DNA from: Frigoribacterium endophyticum
GTDB lineage: Bacteria; Actinomycetota; Actinomycetes; Actinomycetales; Microbacteriaceae
NCBI RefSeq assembly: GCF_011759585.1
Contig: NZ_JAAOYV010000002.1
Location: 62,001-126,000, forward strand
Direction of reading: 5' to 3'
Length of the DNA stretch: 64,000 nt
Each line of letters opens with the position of its first letter. Positions within the stretch are counted from its first letter, which is position 1. This document shows positions 38,367 to 46,525 of the stretch, in pieces. The notes below the pieces were generated by a model. That model did not search any database. It was not told the DNA's origin and saw only the letters and a program-made list of their open reading frames with translations. Made by a program: the position numbers and the translations under genes.

Positions 38367-40316
38367 GTGACCGACACCCTCGAGAGCGTCCACGAGACGA
38401 CCGACTCCTTCCGCGACGAGCCCGACGCCTGGCAGGCGCCCGACCCCCGGGAGGACGGCTACGTCGCCCTGCGCTCCTACGGCGCGATCGGCGACGGCCG
38501 CACCGTCGCCCTCGTCGCCGGCGACGGGCAGATCGACTGGCTGCCGATGCCGTCCCTCTTCACCGACCCCGTCTTCAGCGGCATCGTCGACTCCCGCACC
38601 GGCGGGCGGGTCGAGCTGCGCCCGGTCGATGACGACTTCACCGTGCAGCGGGCCTACGTGCCCGGCACCAACGTGCTGCGCACGCGCTTCCGCACCTCCA
38701 CGGGCATCGTCGAGGTGACCGACGCCCTCATCACCGGCGTGGCCGGCCGGCTGCCCTGGAGCGAGCTGGCCCGCCGGGTCGACGGCCTGCGGGGCCGCGT
38801 CGAGATGCGCTGGGCCGTCGTGCCGGGCAACTCGTTCGGCACGCACCCGATCCGCCGCGTCGACACCCCGCACGGGCCGGTGCTGCGCGCCGCCGACATC
38901 AACCTCGCCCTGGTCGGCTTCGAGCACGGCCGCACCGACCCGACCGAGCCCGGCCACGGCGAGGAGGCCGACGGCCCGCTCGAGTTCCGCGGGTCGTTCA
39001 CCACGTCGCCCGGCTCGCGCTCGCTGCTCTGCCTCTGCGGCGTCGACGACGAGCCCCTGCACCTGCCCGACCCGCGAGTGGTGGACCAGGGCATCGACCG
39101 CACGATCGAGAACTGGGAGACCTGGTCGACCGAGTTCAGCTGGGACGGCCCCTGGGCCAAGGCGGTGCACCGCAGCGCGCTCGCGCTCAAGCTGCTGATC
39201 TTCAGCCCCACCGGCGCGATCGCCGCCGCGGCGACGACGGCCCTGCCCGAGAACTTCACCGGCGACAAGAACTGGGACTACCGCTTCGCGTGGGTGCGCG
39301 ACCTCGCCTACACGGTCAACGCGCTGCTGCGGTTCGGCCTCCGCGAGGAGACCCACGGCGCGGTGTCGTGGATGCTCAAGGCGCTCAAGGCCAACGGGCG
39401 CGAGATGCACATCTTCCTGCGCCTCGACGGCTCGGTGCCCGACGGCACCCACGGGACGGGCTCCGAGGGCTGGCGCGGCATCGGCCCGGTGTACAAGGGC
39501 AACCCCGCCGGCGAGCAGCTGCAGCTGGGCGTCTTCGCCGACATCCTCGCCGTGATGAGCCAGTACGCGGAGGGCGGCAACATCCTCGACGAGTCGACCG
39601 CCGACCTGCTGGCCGGCTTCGCCGACGACGCGTGCCGTCGCTGGCAGGAGAAGGACAGCGGCATGTGGGAGCTGCCGGAGGAGCAGCACTACGTGAGCAG
39701 CAAGATGGGCTGCTGGCAGGCCATCACCTCCGCCCTCGAGCTCGCGGAGCAGGGGCAGATGCACCCCGACCCCGACGACCTGGAGCACTGGAAGGCGAAC
39801 CGCGACCTCATCGTCGAGTGGATCGACGAGCACGGCTGGTCGGAGGAGCGCGGCGCGTACCTGATGTACCCGGGCAGCGACGCGATCGACGCCTCGGTGC
39901 TGCTGCACGCGCCCAGCGGCTTCGACCGCGGCGAGCGCATGTCGCGCACCATCGACGCCCTGCGCGACGAGCTCGGCGCCGGCCCGCTGCTCTTCCGCTA
40001 CAGCGACGTCGCGGAGGAGGAGGGCACGTTCGTGGCCTGCGCCTTCTGGCTCGCGGGCGCCCTCGCCTGCGTCGGCCGCGTCGACGAGGCCGTCGAGCTC
40101 ATGGACCAGCTCGTCGAGCAGTCGAACGACCTGGGGCTCTTCACCGAGATGATCAGCGCCGACGACGGGCAGTTCCTCGGCAACATGCCGCAGGGCCTGA
40201 GCCACCTCGCCCTGGTCAACGCCGCCATCACCATCGACGAGATGCGCCGTGCGCGCGGCGAGGACGTCGACGACGCCTCCGACGACCGGGCCGACGAGGC
40301 CAGCCGCGAGCAGTAG
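38367..40316 (+). CDS. Glycoside hydrolase family 15 protein (glucoamylase/trehalase type)
   Basis: A 649-residue GH15 enzyme. The N-terminal beta-sandwich domain opens with YGAIGDGRTVALVAGDGQID, seen in actinobacterial trehalase-like GH15 proteins. The (alpha/alpha)6 catalytic domain contains NWDYRFAWVRDLAYT near residue 308, with the substrate-binding DYR-WVRD cluster, and SEGWRGIGPVYKGN. The catalytic acids are expected near GYLHDEA-type positions and the late TFVACAFWLAG/LFTEMIS blocks. It hydrolyses alpha-glucosidic bonds, either in trehalose or in maltodextrins. The GTG at 38367 is only 2-3 nt from AGGAGG, so the start is not secure. The phosphoketolase gene follows in the same direction after 61 bp. 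Confidence 0.9.
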   Translation: MTDTLESVHETTDSFRDEPDAWQAPDPREDGYVALRSYGAIGDGRTVALVAGDGQIDWLPMPSLFTDPVFSGIVDSRTGGRVELRPVDDDFTVQRAYVPGTNVLRTRFRTSTGIVEVTDALITGVAGRLPWSELARRVDGLRGRVEMRWAVVPGNSFGTHPIRRVDTPHGPVLRAADINLALVGFEHGRTDPTEPGHGEEADGPLEFRGSFTTSPGSRSLLCLCGVDDEPLHLPDPRVVDQGIDRTIENWETWSTEFSWDGPWAKAVHRSALALKLLIFSPTGAIAAAATTALPENFTGDKNWDYRFAWVRDLAYTVNALLRFGLREETHGAVSWMLKALKANGREMHIFLRLDGSVPDGTHGTGSEGWRGIGPVYKGNPAGEQLQLGVFADILAVMSQYAEGGNILDESTADLLAGFADDACRRWQEKDSGMWELPEEQHYVSSKMGCWQAITSALELAEQGQMHPDPDDLEHWKANRDLIVEWIDEHGWSEERGAYLMYPGSDAIDASVLLHAPSGFDRGERMSRTIDALRDELGAGPLLFRYSDVAEEEGTFVACAFWLAGALACVGRVDEAVELMDQLVEQSNDLGLFTEMISADDGQFLGNMPQGLSHLALVNAAITIDEMRRARGEDVDDASDDRADEASREQ

Positions 40317-40377
40317 CGGCACCGACACCGGCAGCACCGCCACCAGCAGCACCGACCCACCGCCAGGAGGAGAACCG

Positions 40378-42786
40378 ATGAGCGACCACAGCGCGTCCCC
40401 CGCCGCCCCCGCGAGCCCCGCCACGCCCGACGAGCTCGAGCTCGTCGACGCGTGGTGGCGGGCGGCCAACTACCTCACGGTGGGCCAGATCTACCTCCGG
40501 GAGAACGCGCTGCTGACGCGCCCGATCGCGCGCGACGACATCAAGCCACGCCTGCTCGGGCACTGGGGCACCTCCCCCGCGCTGAGCCTCGTCTACGCAC
40601 ACCTCAACCGGGTCATCCGCCGCGACGACCGCGACCTGCTCTACGTCTGCGGCCCCGGCCACGGCGGGCCCGCGATGGTCGCGAACACCTGGCTCGAGGG
40701 CACCTACAGCGAGCTCTTCCCGGACGTCAGCCTCGACGCGACGGGCATGGAGCGGCTCTTCCGGCAGTTCAGCTCCCCCGGCGGCATCCCCTCCCACGCC
40801 GCGCCGGAGACGCCGGGCTCGATCAACGAGGGCGGCGAGCTCGGCTACTCGCTGAGCCACGCCTACGGCGCCGTGCTCGACGACCCCGACCTCGTCGCCG
40901 TGTGCGTCATCGGCGACGGCGAGGCCGAGACGGGCCCGCTGGCGACCAGCTGGCACGCGAACAAGCTCCTCGACGCCGTCCACGACGGCGCCGTGCTGCC
41001 GATCCTCAACCTCAACGGCTACAAGATCGCCAACCCGACGATCCTCGCGCGCATCCCCGAGGGCGAGCTGCTCGAGCTGTTCCACGGCTACGGCTACCAG
41101 CCCATCGTCGTCTCGGGCGGCTTCGACGGCGAGGACCCGATGGTGGTGCACCGCCAGATGGCGGCGGCGCTCGACGAGTCCTTCCGGCGCATCGACGAGA
41201 TCCAGCGGGAGGCGCGCTCCGGCGACGGCGTCGAGCGCCCGCGCTGGCCCATGATCGTCCTGCGCAGCCCCAAGGGCTGGACGGGCCCGAGGGAGGTCGA
41301 CGGGAAGAAGGTCGAGGGCACCTGGCGTGCCCACCAGGTGCCGCTGAGCGGGGTCCGCGAGAACGACGAGCACCGGGAGCAGCTCGACGCCTGGATGCGC
41401 TCGTACGGCGCGGAGGGGCTCTTCGACGAGTCGGGGGCGCCGGCCGCGTTCCTCGACGCGCTGCGCCCCCGGGGCGAGAAGCGGATGAGCGCGATCCCGG
41501 TCTCGAACGGCGGCCTCGTGCGCCGTGACCTGTCGCTCACCGACTACCGCGCGCACGCCGTGGAGACGAGCGACGACCGCCGCACCACCGCCGAGGCGAC
41601 CCGCGTGCTCGGCCGCTGGCTGGCCGACGTCGTCCGTGACAACCCCGAGACCTTCCGGCTCTTCGGGCCCGACGAGACGGTGTCGAACCGCCTCGACCCG
41701 GTGTTCGACGTCACCGACCGGGTCTGGGCCGCCGACATCGAGGCGGACGACGAGCACGTCGCGCGGAGCGGCCGTGTGATGGAGGTGCTCAGCGAGCACC
41801 TCCTGCACGGCCTGATGGAGGGCTACCTGCTCACGGGGCGCCACGGCCTGCTCAACACCTACGAGGCGTTCGTGCACATCGTCGACTCGATGTTCAACCA
41901 GCACGCCAAGTGGCTCGAGAGCGCCGCCGAGATCGAGTGGCGCGCCCCGATCTCGGGCTTCACCTACCTGCTCTCGTCGCACGTCTGGCGACAGGACCAC
42001 AACGGCTTCTCGCACCAGGACCCGGGCTTCCTCGACGTGGTCGTCAACAAGCAGGCGCACCTCGTGCGGATCTACCTCGCGCCCGACGCGAACACGCTGC
42101 TGGCCGTGGCCGACCACGCCCTCCGCACCACCGACGTCGTGAACGTCATCGTGGCGGGCAAGCAGGAGGCGCCCGCGTGGCTCTCCCTGGAGGAGGCGGA
42201 GGCGCACGTCGCCGCCGGGGCCGGCATCTGGGAGTGGGCGGGCACGGAGGGCACGCCGGTCGAGGGGGTCGACCCCGACGTCGTGCTCGCGTGCGCCGGC
42301 GACGTGCCCACGCTGGAGACCGTCGCCGCCGCCGACATCCTGAAGAAGCGACTCCCCCAGCTCGTCACGCGGGTCGTGAACGTCGTGGACCTCATGCGCC
42401 TGCAGGACGTGCGGGAGCACTCGCACGGGCTCACGAGCGACGACTTCGACGCCTTGTTCACGACGTCGGCGCCGGTCGTCTTCGACTTCCACGGCTACCC
42501 GTCGCTCGTGCACCAGCTGACCTACCGGCGCACGAACCACGACTCGCTGCACGTGCGCGGGTTCCAGGAGAAGGGCACGACCACGACGCCCTTCGACATG
42601 GCGATGCTCAACGACATCGACAGGTTCCGGCTCGTGCTCGACGTGCTGCACCGCGTGCCGGGCCTCGCCGACGAGCACCCCGAGCTCGTCGCCGAGTTCG
42701 AGGCGAAGCGCGAGGAGGCGCGGGCGTACGCCTACGAGCACGGCGAGGACCTGCCCGAGGTCGTCGAGTGGGAGTTCGGCCGCTAG
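40378..42786 (+). CDS. xfp: Xylulose-5-phosphate/fructose-6-phosphate phosphoketolase
   Basis: An 802-residue ThDP-dependent enzyme that splits xylulose-5-P (and often fructose-6-P) with phosphate to acetyl-P and a shorter sugar phosphate. Family blocks: WWRAANYLTVGQIYL, LYVCGPGHGGPAMVANTWLEG, SSPGGIPSHAAPETPGSINEGGELGYSLSHA and the ThDP site GDGEAETGPLATSWHANKL with NLNGYKIANPT. The second half has RQDHNGFSHQDPGF and FHGYPSLVH, all classic. Length equals that of known Xfp proteins. SD AGGAGG lies 7 nt before the ATG. It is probably co-transcribed with GH15, linking glucan or trehalose breakdown to an acetate-forming bypass. Confidence 0.95.
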   Translation: MSDHSASPAAPASPATPDELELVDAWWRAANYLTVGQIYLRENALLTRPIARDDIKPRLLGHWGTSPALSLVYAHLNRVIRRDDRDLLYVCGPGHGGPAMVANTWLEGTYSELFPDVSLDATGMERLFRQFSSPGGIPSHAAPETPGSINEGGELGYSLSHAYGAVLDDPDLVAVCVIGDGEAETGPLATSWHANKLLDAVHDGAVLPILNLNGYKIANPTILARIPEGELLELFHGYGYQPIVVSGGFDGEDPMVVHRQMAAALDESFRRIDEIQREARSGDGVERPRWPMIVLRSPKGWTGPREVDGKKVEGTWRAHQVPLSGVRENDEHREQLDAWMRSYGAEGLFDESGAPAAFLDALRPRGEKRMSAIPVSNGGLVRRDLSLTDYRAHAVETSDDRRTTAEATRVLGRWLADVVRDNPETFRLFGPDETVSNRLDPVFDVTDRVWAADIEADDEHVARSGRVMEVLSEHLLHGLMEGYLLTGRHGLLNTYEAFVHIVDSMFNQHAKWLESAAEIEWRAPISGFTYLLSSHVWRQDHNGFSHQDPGFLDVVVNKQAHLVRIYLAPDANTLLAVADHALRTTDVVNVIVAGKQEAPAWLSLEEAEAHVAAGAGIWEWAGTEGTPVEGVDPDVVLACAGDVPTLETVAAADILKKRLPQLVTRVVNVVDLMRLQDVREHSHGLTSDDFDALFTTSAPVVFDFHGYPSLVHQLTYRRTNHDSLHVRGFQEKGTTTTPFDMAMLNDIDRFRLVLDVLHRVPGLADEHPELVAEFEAKREEARAYAYEHGEDLPEVVEWEFGR

Positions 42787-42792
42787 CGGCCC

Positions 42793-42817
42793 GGGGCGCC
42801 CGGGTCGCGGGCGCCCC
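42793..42817. terminator. Bidirectional hairpin between xfp and the photolyase-like gene
   Basis: Perfect 10-bp arms GGGGCGCCCG and CGGGCGCCCC around GGTCG. Confidence 0.8.
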
Positions 42818-42832
42818 TGACCCAGGCTCTGC

Positions 42833-44029
42833 TCAGAGCTGACGCACCAGTGCCGGGATCCGTTCGCGGAACGGGAAGAAGCCGCGGGCGGCGTGGGGCC
42901 AGGCGGTGCCGTCCCACCGGCGGCGGACCGTCACGAGGGCGATGCCCTCGGCGTCGAGCACGGGGCGCAGCGCCTCCAGTCGCTCAGCGACGGGCCCGAC
43001 CGGGGCGAACGGCACGACGACCGTGTCGAGGCCCTCGGCCCGCGCCCAGCTCAGCACCGTCGCGGGCGCCGCGTCGGCGAGGACCCGGGCCCGGCGCCCG
43101 CTCGCGTCCGGCGTGCGCGCCGCGGCGTCGGCCACGGCCCCGGCCGTGAAGGCGGCGACGACGGGTGAGACCCCCGAGGGGGACCGCGCACCGGCGTCGG
43201 CGCTCACGGCCGTGGCCAGGAGCGTGTGGACGAGGTCGGGCCGCTCGGCGAGCAGGCTGCCGGCCTCGAGGTCCTCCTCGTGCAGCAGCAGTCCGACCCG
43301 GTCGCCGACCCGCCCCACGACGTCGTCCAAGTCGATGGGGGTCCGGGCTGGCAGCGCCTCCTCGTCGAGGGCGCGGGCCGTCGTGGCCAGGCCGGCCGGC
43401 GAGAAGCGGCCGTCGGTGAACCGCGAGATGTTCGAGGCCGTCGCGAGGTAGGTCTTGCCCCGCGTCTGCAGCCCGGCGACCCAGCGCCACGAGAGCGTGT
43501 TCGAGGCGGCGTCGCCGTCGAGCAGGTGCCGGTGGAAGAAGTCGGCGCCGAGCTGCCAGGGCAGGCCGAGCGTGAACACCCAGATGCTGGCGAACCACAT
43601 GCGCGTGTGGTTGTGGAGGTAGCCGGTGTCGACCAGCTCGCGCACCCAGGCGTCCATCGCCTCGATGCCCGACCGCCCCTCGACGGCGTCGTGGTGGCCC
43701 GGGGGGAGGTCGCCCGCCGTGAGCTCGGCGACGTCGTGACGGTACCGCCGCCAGACCTCGGGGTTCTGCTCCAGCCACCCCTTCCAGTACGTGCGCCAGA
43801 ACACCTCCTGGACGAACTTCTCGGCGGCCCCGAGGCTGGTGTGGGCCAGGACGGCCTCGACGACCTCCTGCTCGGTCACGAGGCGGTGGCGCAGGTACGG
43901 CGACAGCCCGGAGACGTTGCTCCGGGAGGGCCCGTCGTCGTGGTTGCGGTCTCGGGCGTAGGCGGCGCCGGCGCGGGGGACGAAGTCCTCCAGCGCGTCG
44001 AGGCCGGCGGCTCTGGTGGGGGTGGGCAC
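42833..44029 (-). CDS. Photolyase/cryptochrome-like protein with reversed domain order
   Basis: A 398-residue flavoprotein. Residues 1-250 match the helical FAD-binding domain of photolyases: SNVSGLSPYLRHRLVTEQEVV near residue 35, then FVQEVFWRTYWKGWLEQNPEVW, then DTGYLHNHTRMWFASIWVFTL, DGDAASNTLSWRWVAGLQ and NISRFTDGRF. In normal photolyases this domain follows an alpha/beta antenna domain. Here it comes first, and residues 255-398 are an alpha/beta region (VVVPFAPVGPVAERLEALRPVLDAEG, ending ARGFFPFRERIPALVRQL) that looks like a degenerate antenna domain moved to the C-terminus. Function (repair or light sensing) is unknown. GTG 44029 lies 6 nt after CATGAT. It is divergent from the Rho_N gene. 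Confidence 0.82.
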   Translation of the reverse strand: MPTPTRAAGLDALEDFVPRAGAAYARDRNHDDGPSRSNVSGLSPYLRHRLVTEQEVVEAVLAHTSLGAAEKFVQEVFWRTYWKGWLEQNPEVWRRYRHDVAELTAGDLPPGHHDAVEGRSGIEAMDAWVRELVDTGYLHNHTRMWFASIWVFTLGLPWQLGADFFHRHLLDGDAASNTLSWRWVAGLQTRGKTYLATASNISRFTDGRFSPAGLATTARALDEEALPARTPIDLDDVVGRVGDRVGLLLHEEDLEAGSLLAERPDLVHTLLATAVSADAGARSPSGVSPVVAAFTAGAVADAAARTPDASGRRARVLADAAPATVLSWARAEGLDTVVVPFAPVGPVAERLEALRPVLDAEGIALVTVRRRWDGTAWPHAARGFFPFRERIPALVRQL

Positions 44030-44035
44030 CGGCCC

Positions 44036-44041
44036 ATCATG
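44036..44041 (-). promoter_or_regulatory. -10 box of leaderless photolyase-like gene
   Basis: CATGAT on the minus strand, 6 nt before the GTG at 44029; one base from the TATGAT consensus. Confidence 0.6.
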
Positions 44042-44095
44042 CGCCCCACGGGGTGGGCGACGCCGGGGCGGCGGGACAGCGCGGTCGACGCGGCG

Positions 44096-44101
44096 TACGG
44101 T
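44096..44101 (+). promoter_or_regulatory. -10 box of leaderless Rho_N-domain gene
   Basis: TACGGT, 7 nt before the ATG at 44109. Confidence 0.6.
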
Positions 44102-44108
44102 CACGGGC

Positions 44109-44384
44109 ATGCCGAAGGACGAGACGCCCCCGCAGCTGAAGAACCCCGAGATGTACGAGGCCCTGCGTGAGGAGGGCGCCTCGAAGGAGAAGTCGGCGCG
44201 CATCTCCAACGCCGCTGCTCAGAAGGGCAACAGCGAGGAGGAGGTCGCGGCGAAGGGCGGGCGGTCGGGGTCGTACGACGACTGGACCGTCGACGACCTC
44301 CGCGGCCGCGCGAAGGAACTGGGGCTCAGCGGGTACAGCGACCGGAAGAAGGACGAGCTGATCGAGATGCTGCGCGACCACTGA
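44109..44384 (+). CDS. Small Rho_N/SAP-like domain protein
   Basis: A 91-residue protein. The N-terminal 50 residues (NPEMYEALREEGASKEKSARISNAA and a GGRSGSYDDW turn) match the small actinobacterial proteins that precede a Rho termination factor N-terminal domain. The C-terminal TVDDLRGRAKELGLSGYSDRKKDELIEMLRDH is a helix-extended-loop-helix nucleic-acid-binding motif of the Rho_N/SAP type. Such proteins probably bind DNA or RNA; a role next to Ku is attractive, since bacterial Ku proteins sometimes carry SAP domains. Convergent with ku across a short hairpin. Confidence 0.85.
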   Translation: MPKDETPPQLKNPEMYEALREEGASKEKSARISNAAAQKGNSEEEVAAKGGRSGSYDDWTVDDLRGRAKELGLSGYSDRKKDELIEMLRDH

Positions 44385-44385
44385 G

Positions 44386-44405
44386 GTCGGGGCGACGGCC
44401 CCGAC
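44386..44405. terminator. Bidirectional hairpin between the Rho_N gene and ku
   Basis: Perfect 8-bp arms GTCGGGGC and GCCCCGAC around GACG. Confidence 0.7.
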
Positions 44406-44408
44406 GGG

Positions 44409-45422
44409 TCAGCTGGCCTCCTTCGTCGCCGCGGTCTTCTTCGCGGGATCCTTCTTCGCCGGAGCCTTCTTCGCTGGCTCCTTCTTCGCCGGCTCCTTCT
44501 TCGCGGGCGCCTTCTTCGCGGGCGCCTTCTTCGCGGCCGCCTTCTCGGCCGGGGCCTTCCCGCTCGCCGACCCCGCGCCTCCGGTGCGCTTCTTCGCGGG
44601 GGCGCGTGACGACCCGGCCGACCGGCTGCGCTCGACCGACTGGCGCAGCGCCTCCATGAGGTCGATGACCTCGCCGTCCGACCCGCCGTCGCCCTCGTCG
44701 TCGTCGTCCTCGCTGCGGCCGAAGGTCGCGTCGGTGTCGAGCGACTCGCCCTCCTCGAGCTTGGCGTCGATGAGCTTGCGCAGCTCCTCCTGGTAGTCGT
44801 CCTCGAACTGCGACGGGTCGAAGTCGTCGCCGAGCGACTCCACCAACGAGCCCGACATGTCGAGCTCCTTCGAGCTGATCCGCACCGTCTGGTCGAGCAC
44901 CGGGAAGCGCGCCTCGCGCACCTCGTCGTCCCAGAGCAGCGTCTGCAGCATCAGCACGTCGCCGCGCACCCGCAGGGCGGCGAGGCGGGTCTTCTGGCGC
45001 AGCGAGAAGTGCACGATCGCGGTGCGCTCGGTCTCCTCCAGCGTGCGCCGCAGCAGCACGTACGCCTTGGGCGACGACGAGTCCGGCTCGAGGAAGTAGC
45101 TGCGGTCGAACATGATCGGGTCGAGCTGGTCGCTCGGCACGAACTCGAGCACGTCGATCTCGCGCGAGCGCTCCTCGGGCAGCGACTTCAGGTCGTCCTC
45201 CGTCAGCACGACCGTGCGGTCGCCGTCGTCGAAGGCCTTGTCGATGTGCTCGTAGTCGACGACCTTGCCGCAGATCTCGCAGCGTCGCTGGTAGCGGATC
45301 CGCCCGCCGTCGGCGTCGTGCACCTGGTGCAGCGAGACGTCGTGGTCCTCCGTGGCGCTGTAGAGCTTCACGGGCACGTTGACGAGCCCGAACGTGATCG
45401 CGCCCTTCCAGATCGATCGCAT
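44409..45422 (-). CDS. ku: Non-homologous end-joining protein Ku
   Basis: A 337-residue bacterial Ku. MRSIWKGAITFGLVNVPVKLYSATEDHDVSLHQVH is the canonical start. The Ku core ring follows (RRCEICGKVVDYEHIDKAF, FDRSYFLEPD, AYVLLRRTLEET, LRQKTRLAALRVRGDVLMLQTLLW) and ends near residue 250. The C-terminus is a long basic tail built of AKKAPAKKEPAKK-type repeats, like the lysine-rich DNA-bridging tails of mycobacterial Ku. It should homodimerise on DNA ends and recruit LigD, encoded nearby on the other strand. CATGAT lies 6 nt before the ATG, so the mRNA is predicted leaderless. Confidence 0.95.
   Translation of the reverse strand: MRSIWKGAITFGLVNVPVKLYSATEDHDVSLHQVHDADGGRIRYQRRCEICGKVVDYEHIDKAFDDGDRTVVLTEDDLKSLPEERSREIDVLEFVPSDQLDPIMFDRSYFLEPDSSSPKAYVLLRRTLEETERTAIVHFSLRQKTRLAALRVRGDVLMLQTLLWDDEVREARFPVLDQTVRISSKELDMSGSLVESLGDDFDPSQFEDDYQEELRKLIDAKLEEGESLDTDATFGRSEDDDDEGDGGSDGEVIDLMEALRQSVERSRSAGSSRAPAKKRTGGAGSASGKAPAEKAAAKKAPAKKAPAKKEPAKKEPAKKAPAKKDPAKKTAATKEAS
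44421..44545 (-). repeat. Degenerate tandem repeat encoding the Ku lysine-rich tail
   Basis: Units of 15 bp, encoding APAKK/EPAKK, repeat about seven times within the ku 3' end. Such a stretch can vary in length by slippage. Confidence 0.8.
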
Positions 45423-45428
45423 GGGGTC

Positions 45429-45434
45429 ATCATG
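45429..45434 (-). promoter_or_regulatory. -10 box of leaderless ku
   Basis: CATGAT on the minus strand, 6 nt before the ATG at 45422; identical to the hexamer of the photolyase-like gene. Confidence 0.6.
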
Positions 45435-45445
45435 CCTCCGAACGC

Positions 45446-45469
45446 ACCCCGAACGACCGGGTTCGGGGT
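45446..45469. promoter_or_regulatory. 24-bp perfect palindrome in the ku/SDR divergent region
   Basis: ACCCCGAAC-N6-GTTCGGGGT, with arms 45446-45454 and 45461-45469. It sits 12 bp upstream of the ku -10 box and about 40 bp before the SDR start. A dimeric repressor or activator could control both genes. The CGAAC-N6-GTTCG core is like a LexA box but with two extra bases in the spacer. Confidence 0.55.
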
Positions 45470-45505
45470 ACAACGGCCGAGCACGGGGAGGCGCGCGGGA
45501 GCACG

Positions 45506-46402
45506 GTGGACCGCATGAGCCAGTACGACAAGAAGGACCCCGTCGACCTCTACCCCGTCCCGCCCTTCCCCGAGCAGGAGCAGTCGCTGCCGGGCGAGGC
45601 GCGGCGGATGGACCCGAAGCCCGACCACGGCGAGACCAGCTACGTCGGCAAGGAGCGCCTCACCGGCTACCGCGGCGTCGTCACCGGCGCCGACTCGGGC
45701 ATCGGCCGCGCCGCCGCCATCGCGCTCAGCCGCGAGGGCGCCGACCTCGTGCTCAGCTACCTGCCCGACGAGCAGGCCGACGCCGAGGAGGTGCGCGACC
45801 TGCTCGAGGGCGAGGGCCGGAAGGCCGTGCTCTTCCCCGGCGACATCAGCGACGAGCAGTACTGCCACGACCTCGTGTCGAAGGCCGTCGAGGAGCTCGG
45901 CGGCCTCGACACGCTCGTGATGGTGGCCGGCCACCAGGAGAGCCACGAAGACATCCTCGAGATGACGACCGAGGGCATCGACCAGACGATCAAGACCAAC
46001 GTCTACTCGCTCTTCTGGCTGACGCAGGCGGCGCTGCCGCACCTCGAGCCCGGCTCGGCGATCGTCACCACCGGGTCGATCCAGGGCACGCAGCCCTCCC
46101 CCGACAAGCTCGACTACGCCCTGACCAAGGGCGCCATCGGCGTGTTCACGGCGGGCCTCGCCCAGCAGCTCGCGCCGAAGGGCATCCGCGTCAACCAGGT
46201 CTCGCCCGGCCCGATCTGGACCCCGCTGCAGCCCGCCTCGCAGGACGGCGAGACCGTCTCCGAGTTCGGCATGCAGGCCCCGTACGGCCGCCCCGGCCAG
46301 CCCGCCGAGCTCGGTGCGGCGTACGTGCACCTCGTCAGCCCCGAGTCGAGCTACACGAGCGGCGCCACGATCACGATCGCGGGCGGCACCCCGGCCGTCT
46401 GA
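45506..46402 (+). CDS. Short-chain dehydrogenase (YhdF/GSP39-like stress SDR)
   Basis: A 298-residue NAD(P)-dependent SDR. A proline-rich leader (DPVDLYPVPPFPEQEQSLPGEARRMDPKPDHGE) precedes the fold, as in the general-stress-protein-39/YhdF group. The nucleotide motif is GADSGIGRAAA, the catalytic Ser lies in VTTGSIQG and the YxxxK pair in LDYALTKGA. PGPIWTPLQPA is typical. These enzymes are induced by salt, ethanol or desiccation in other bacteria; substrates are poorly known. Placement between ku and ligD is unusual. GTG 45506 and ATG 45515 are both possible starts; I give the longer form, with GGGAG five bases upstream. A 13-bp hairpin follows. Confidence 0.9.
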   Translation: MDRMSQYDKKDPVDLYPVPPFPEQEQSLPGEARRMDPKPDHGETSYVGKERLTGYRGVVTGADSGIGRAAAIALSREGADLVLSYLPDEQADAEEVRDLLEGEGRKAVLFPGDISDEQYCHDLVSKAVEELGGLDTLVMVAGHQESHEDILEMTTEGIDQTIKTNVYSLFWLTQAALPHLEPGSAIVTTGSIQGTQPSPDKLDYALTKGAIGVFTAGLAQQLAPKGIRVNQVSPGPIWTPLQPASQDGETVSEFGMQAPYGRPGQPAELGAAYVHLVSPESSYTSGATITIAGGTPAV

Positions 46403-46422
46403 CCGGCACCGCGCCTCCTGCC

Positions 46423-46453
46423 GGCCCGCCGTCCGCCCGTCGGACGGCGGGCC
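46423..46453 (+). terminator. Hairpin terminator after the SDR gene
   Basis: Perfect 13-bp arms GGCCCGCCGTCCG and CGGACGGCGGGCC around CCCGT. Confidence 0.85.
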
Positions 46454-46525
46454 GCTCCGTGCCCGACGCGGCGCGGAACGGGTAGAACGAGACCACCAGC
46501 CACGGACGACACGAGGAGGCGCGCC

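Noticed and set aside
44421-44545. Separate repeat element at the ku 3' end
   Set aside because: It lies within the coding frame and encodes the lysine-rich tail expected for actinobacterial Ku, so it is not an independent element.
45446-45469. Classic LexA SOS box at ku
   Set aside because: The halves match CGAAC and GTTCG, but the spacer is 6 nt rather than the 4 nt of known actinobacterial sites. I list it as an unassigned palindrome.
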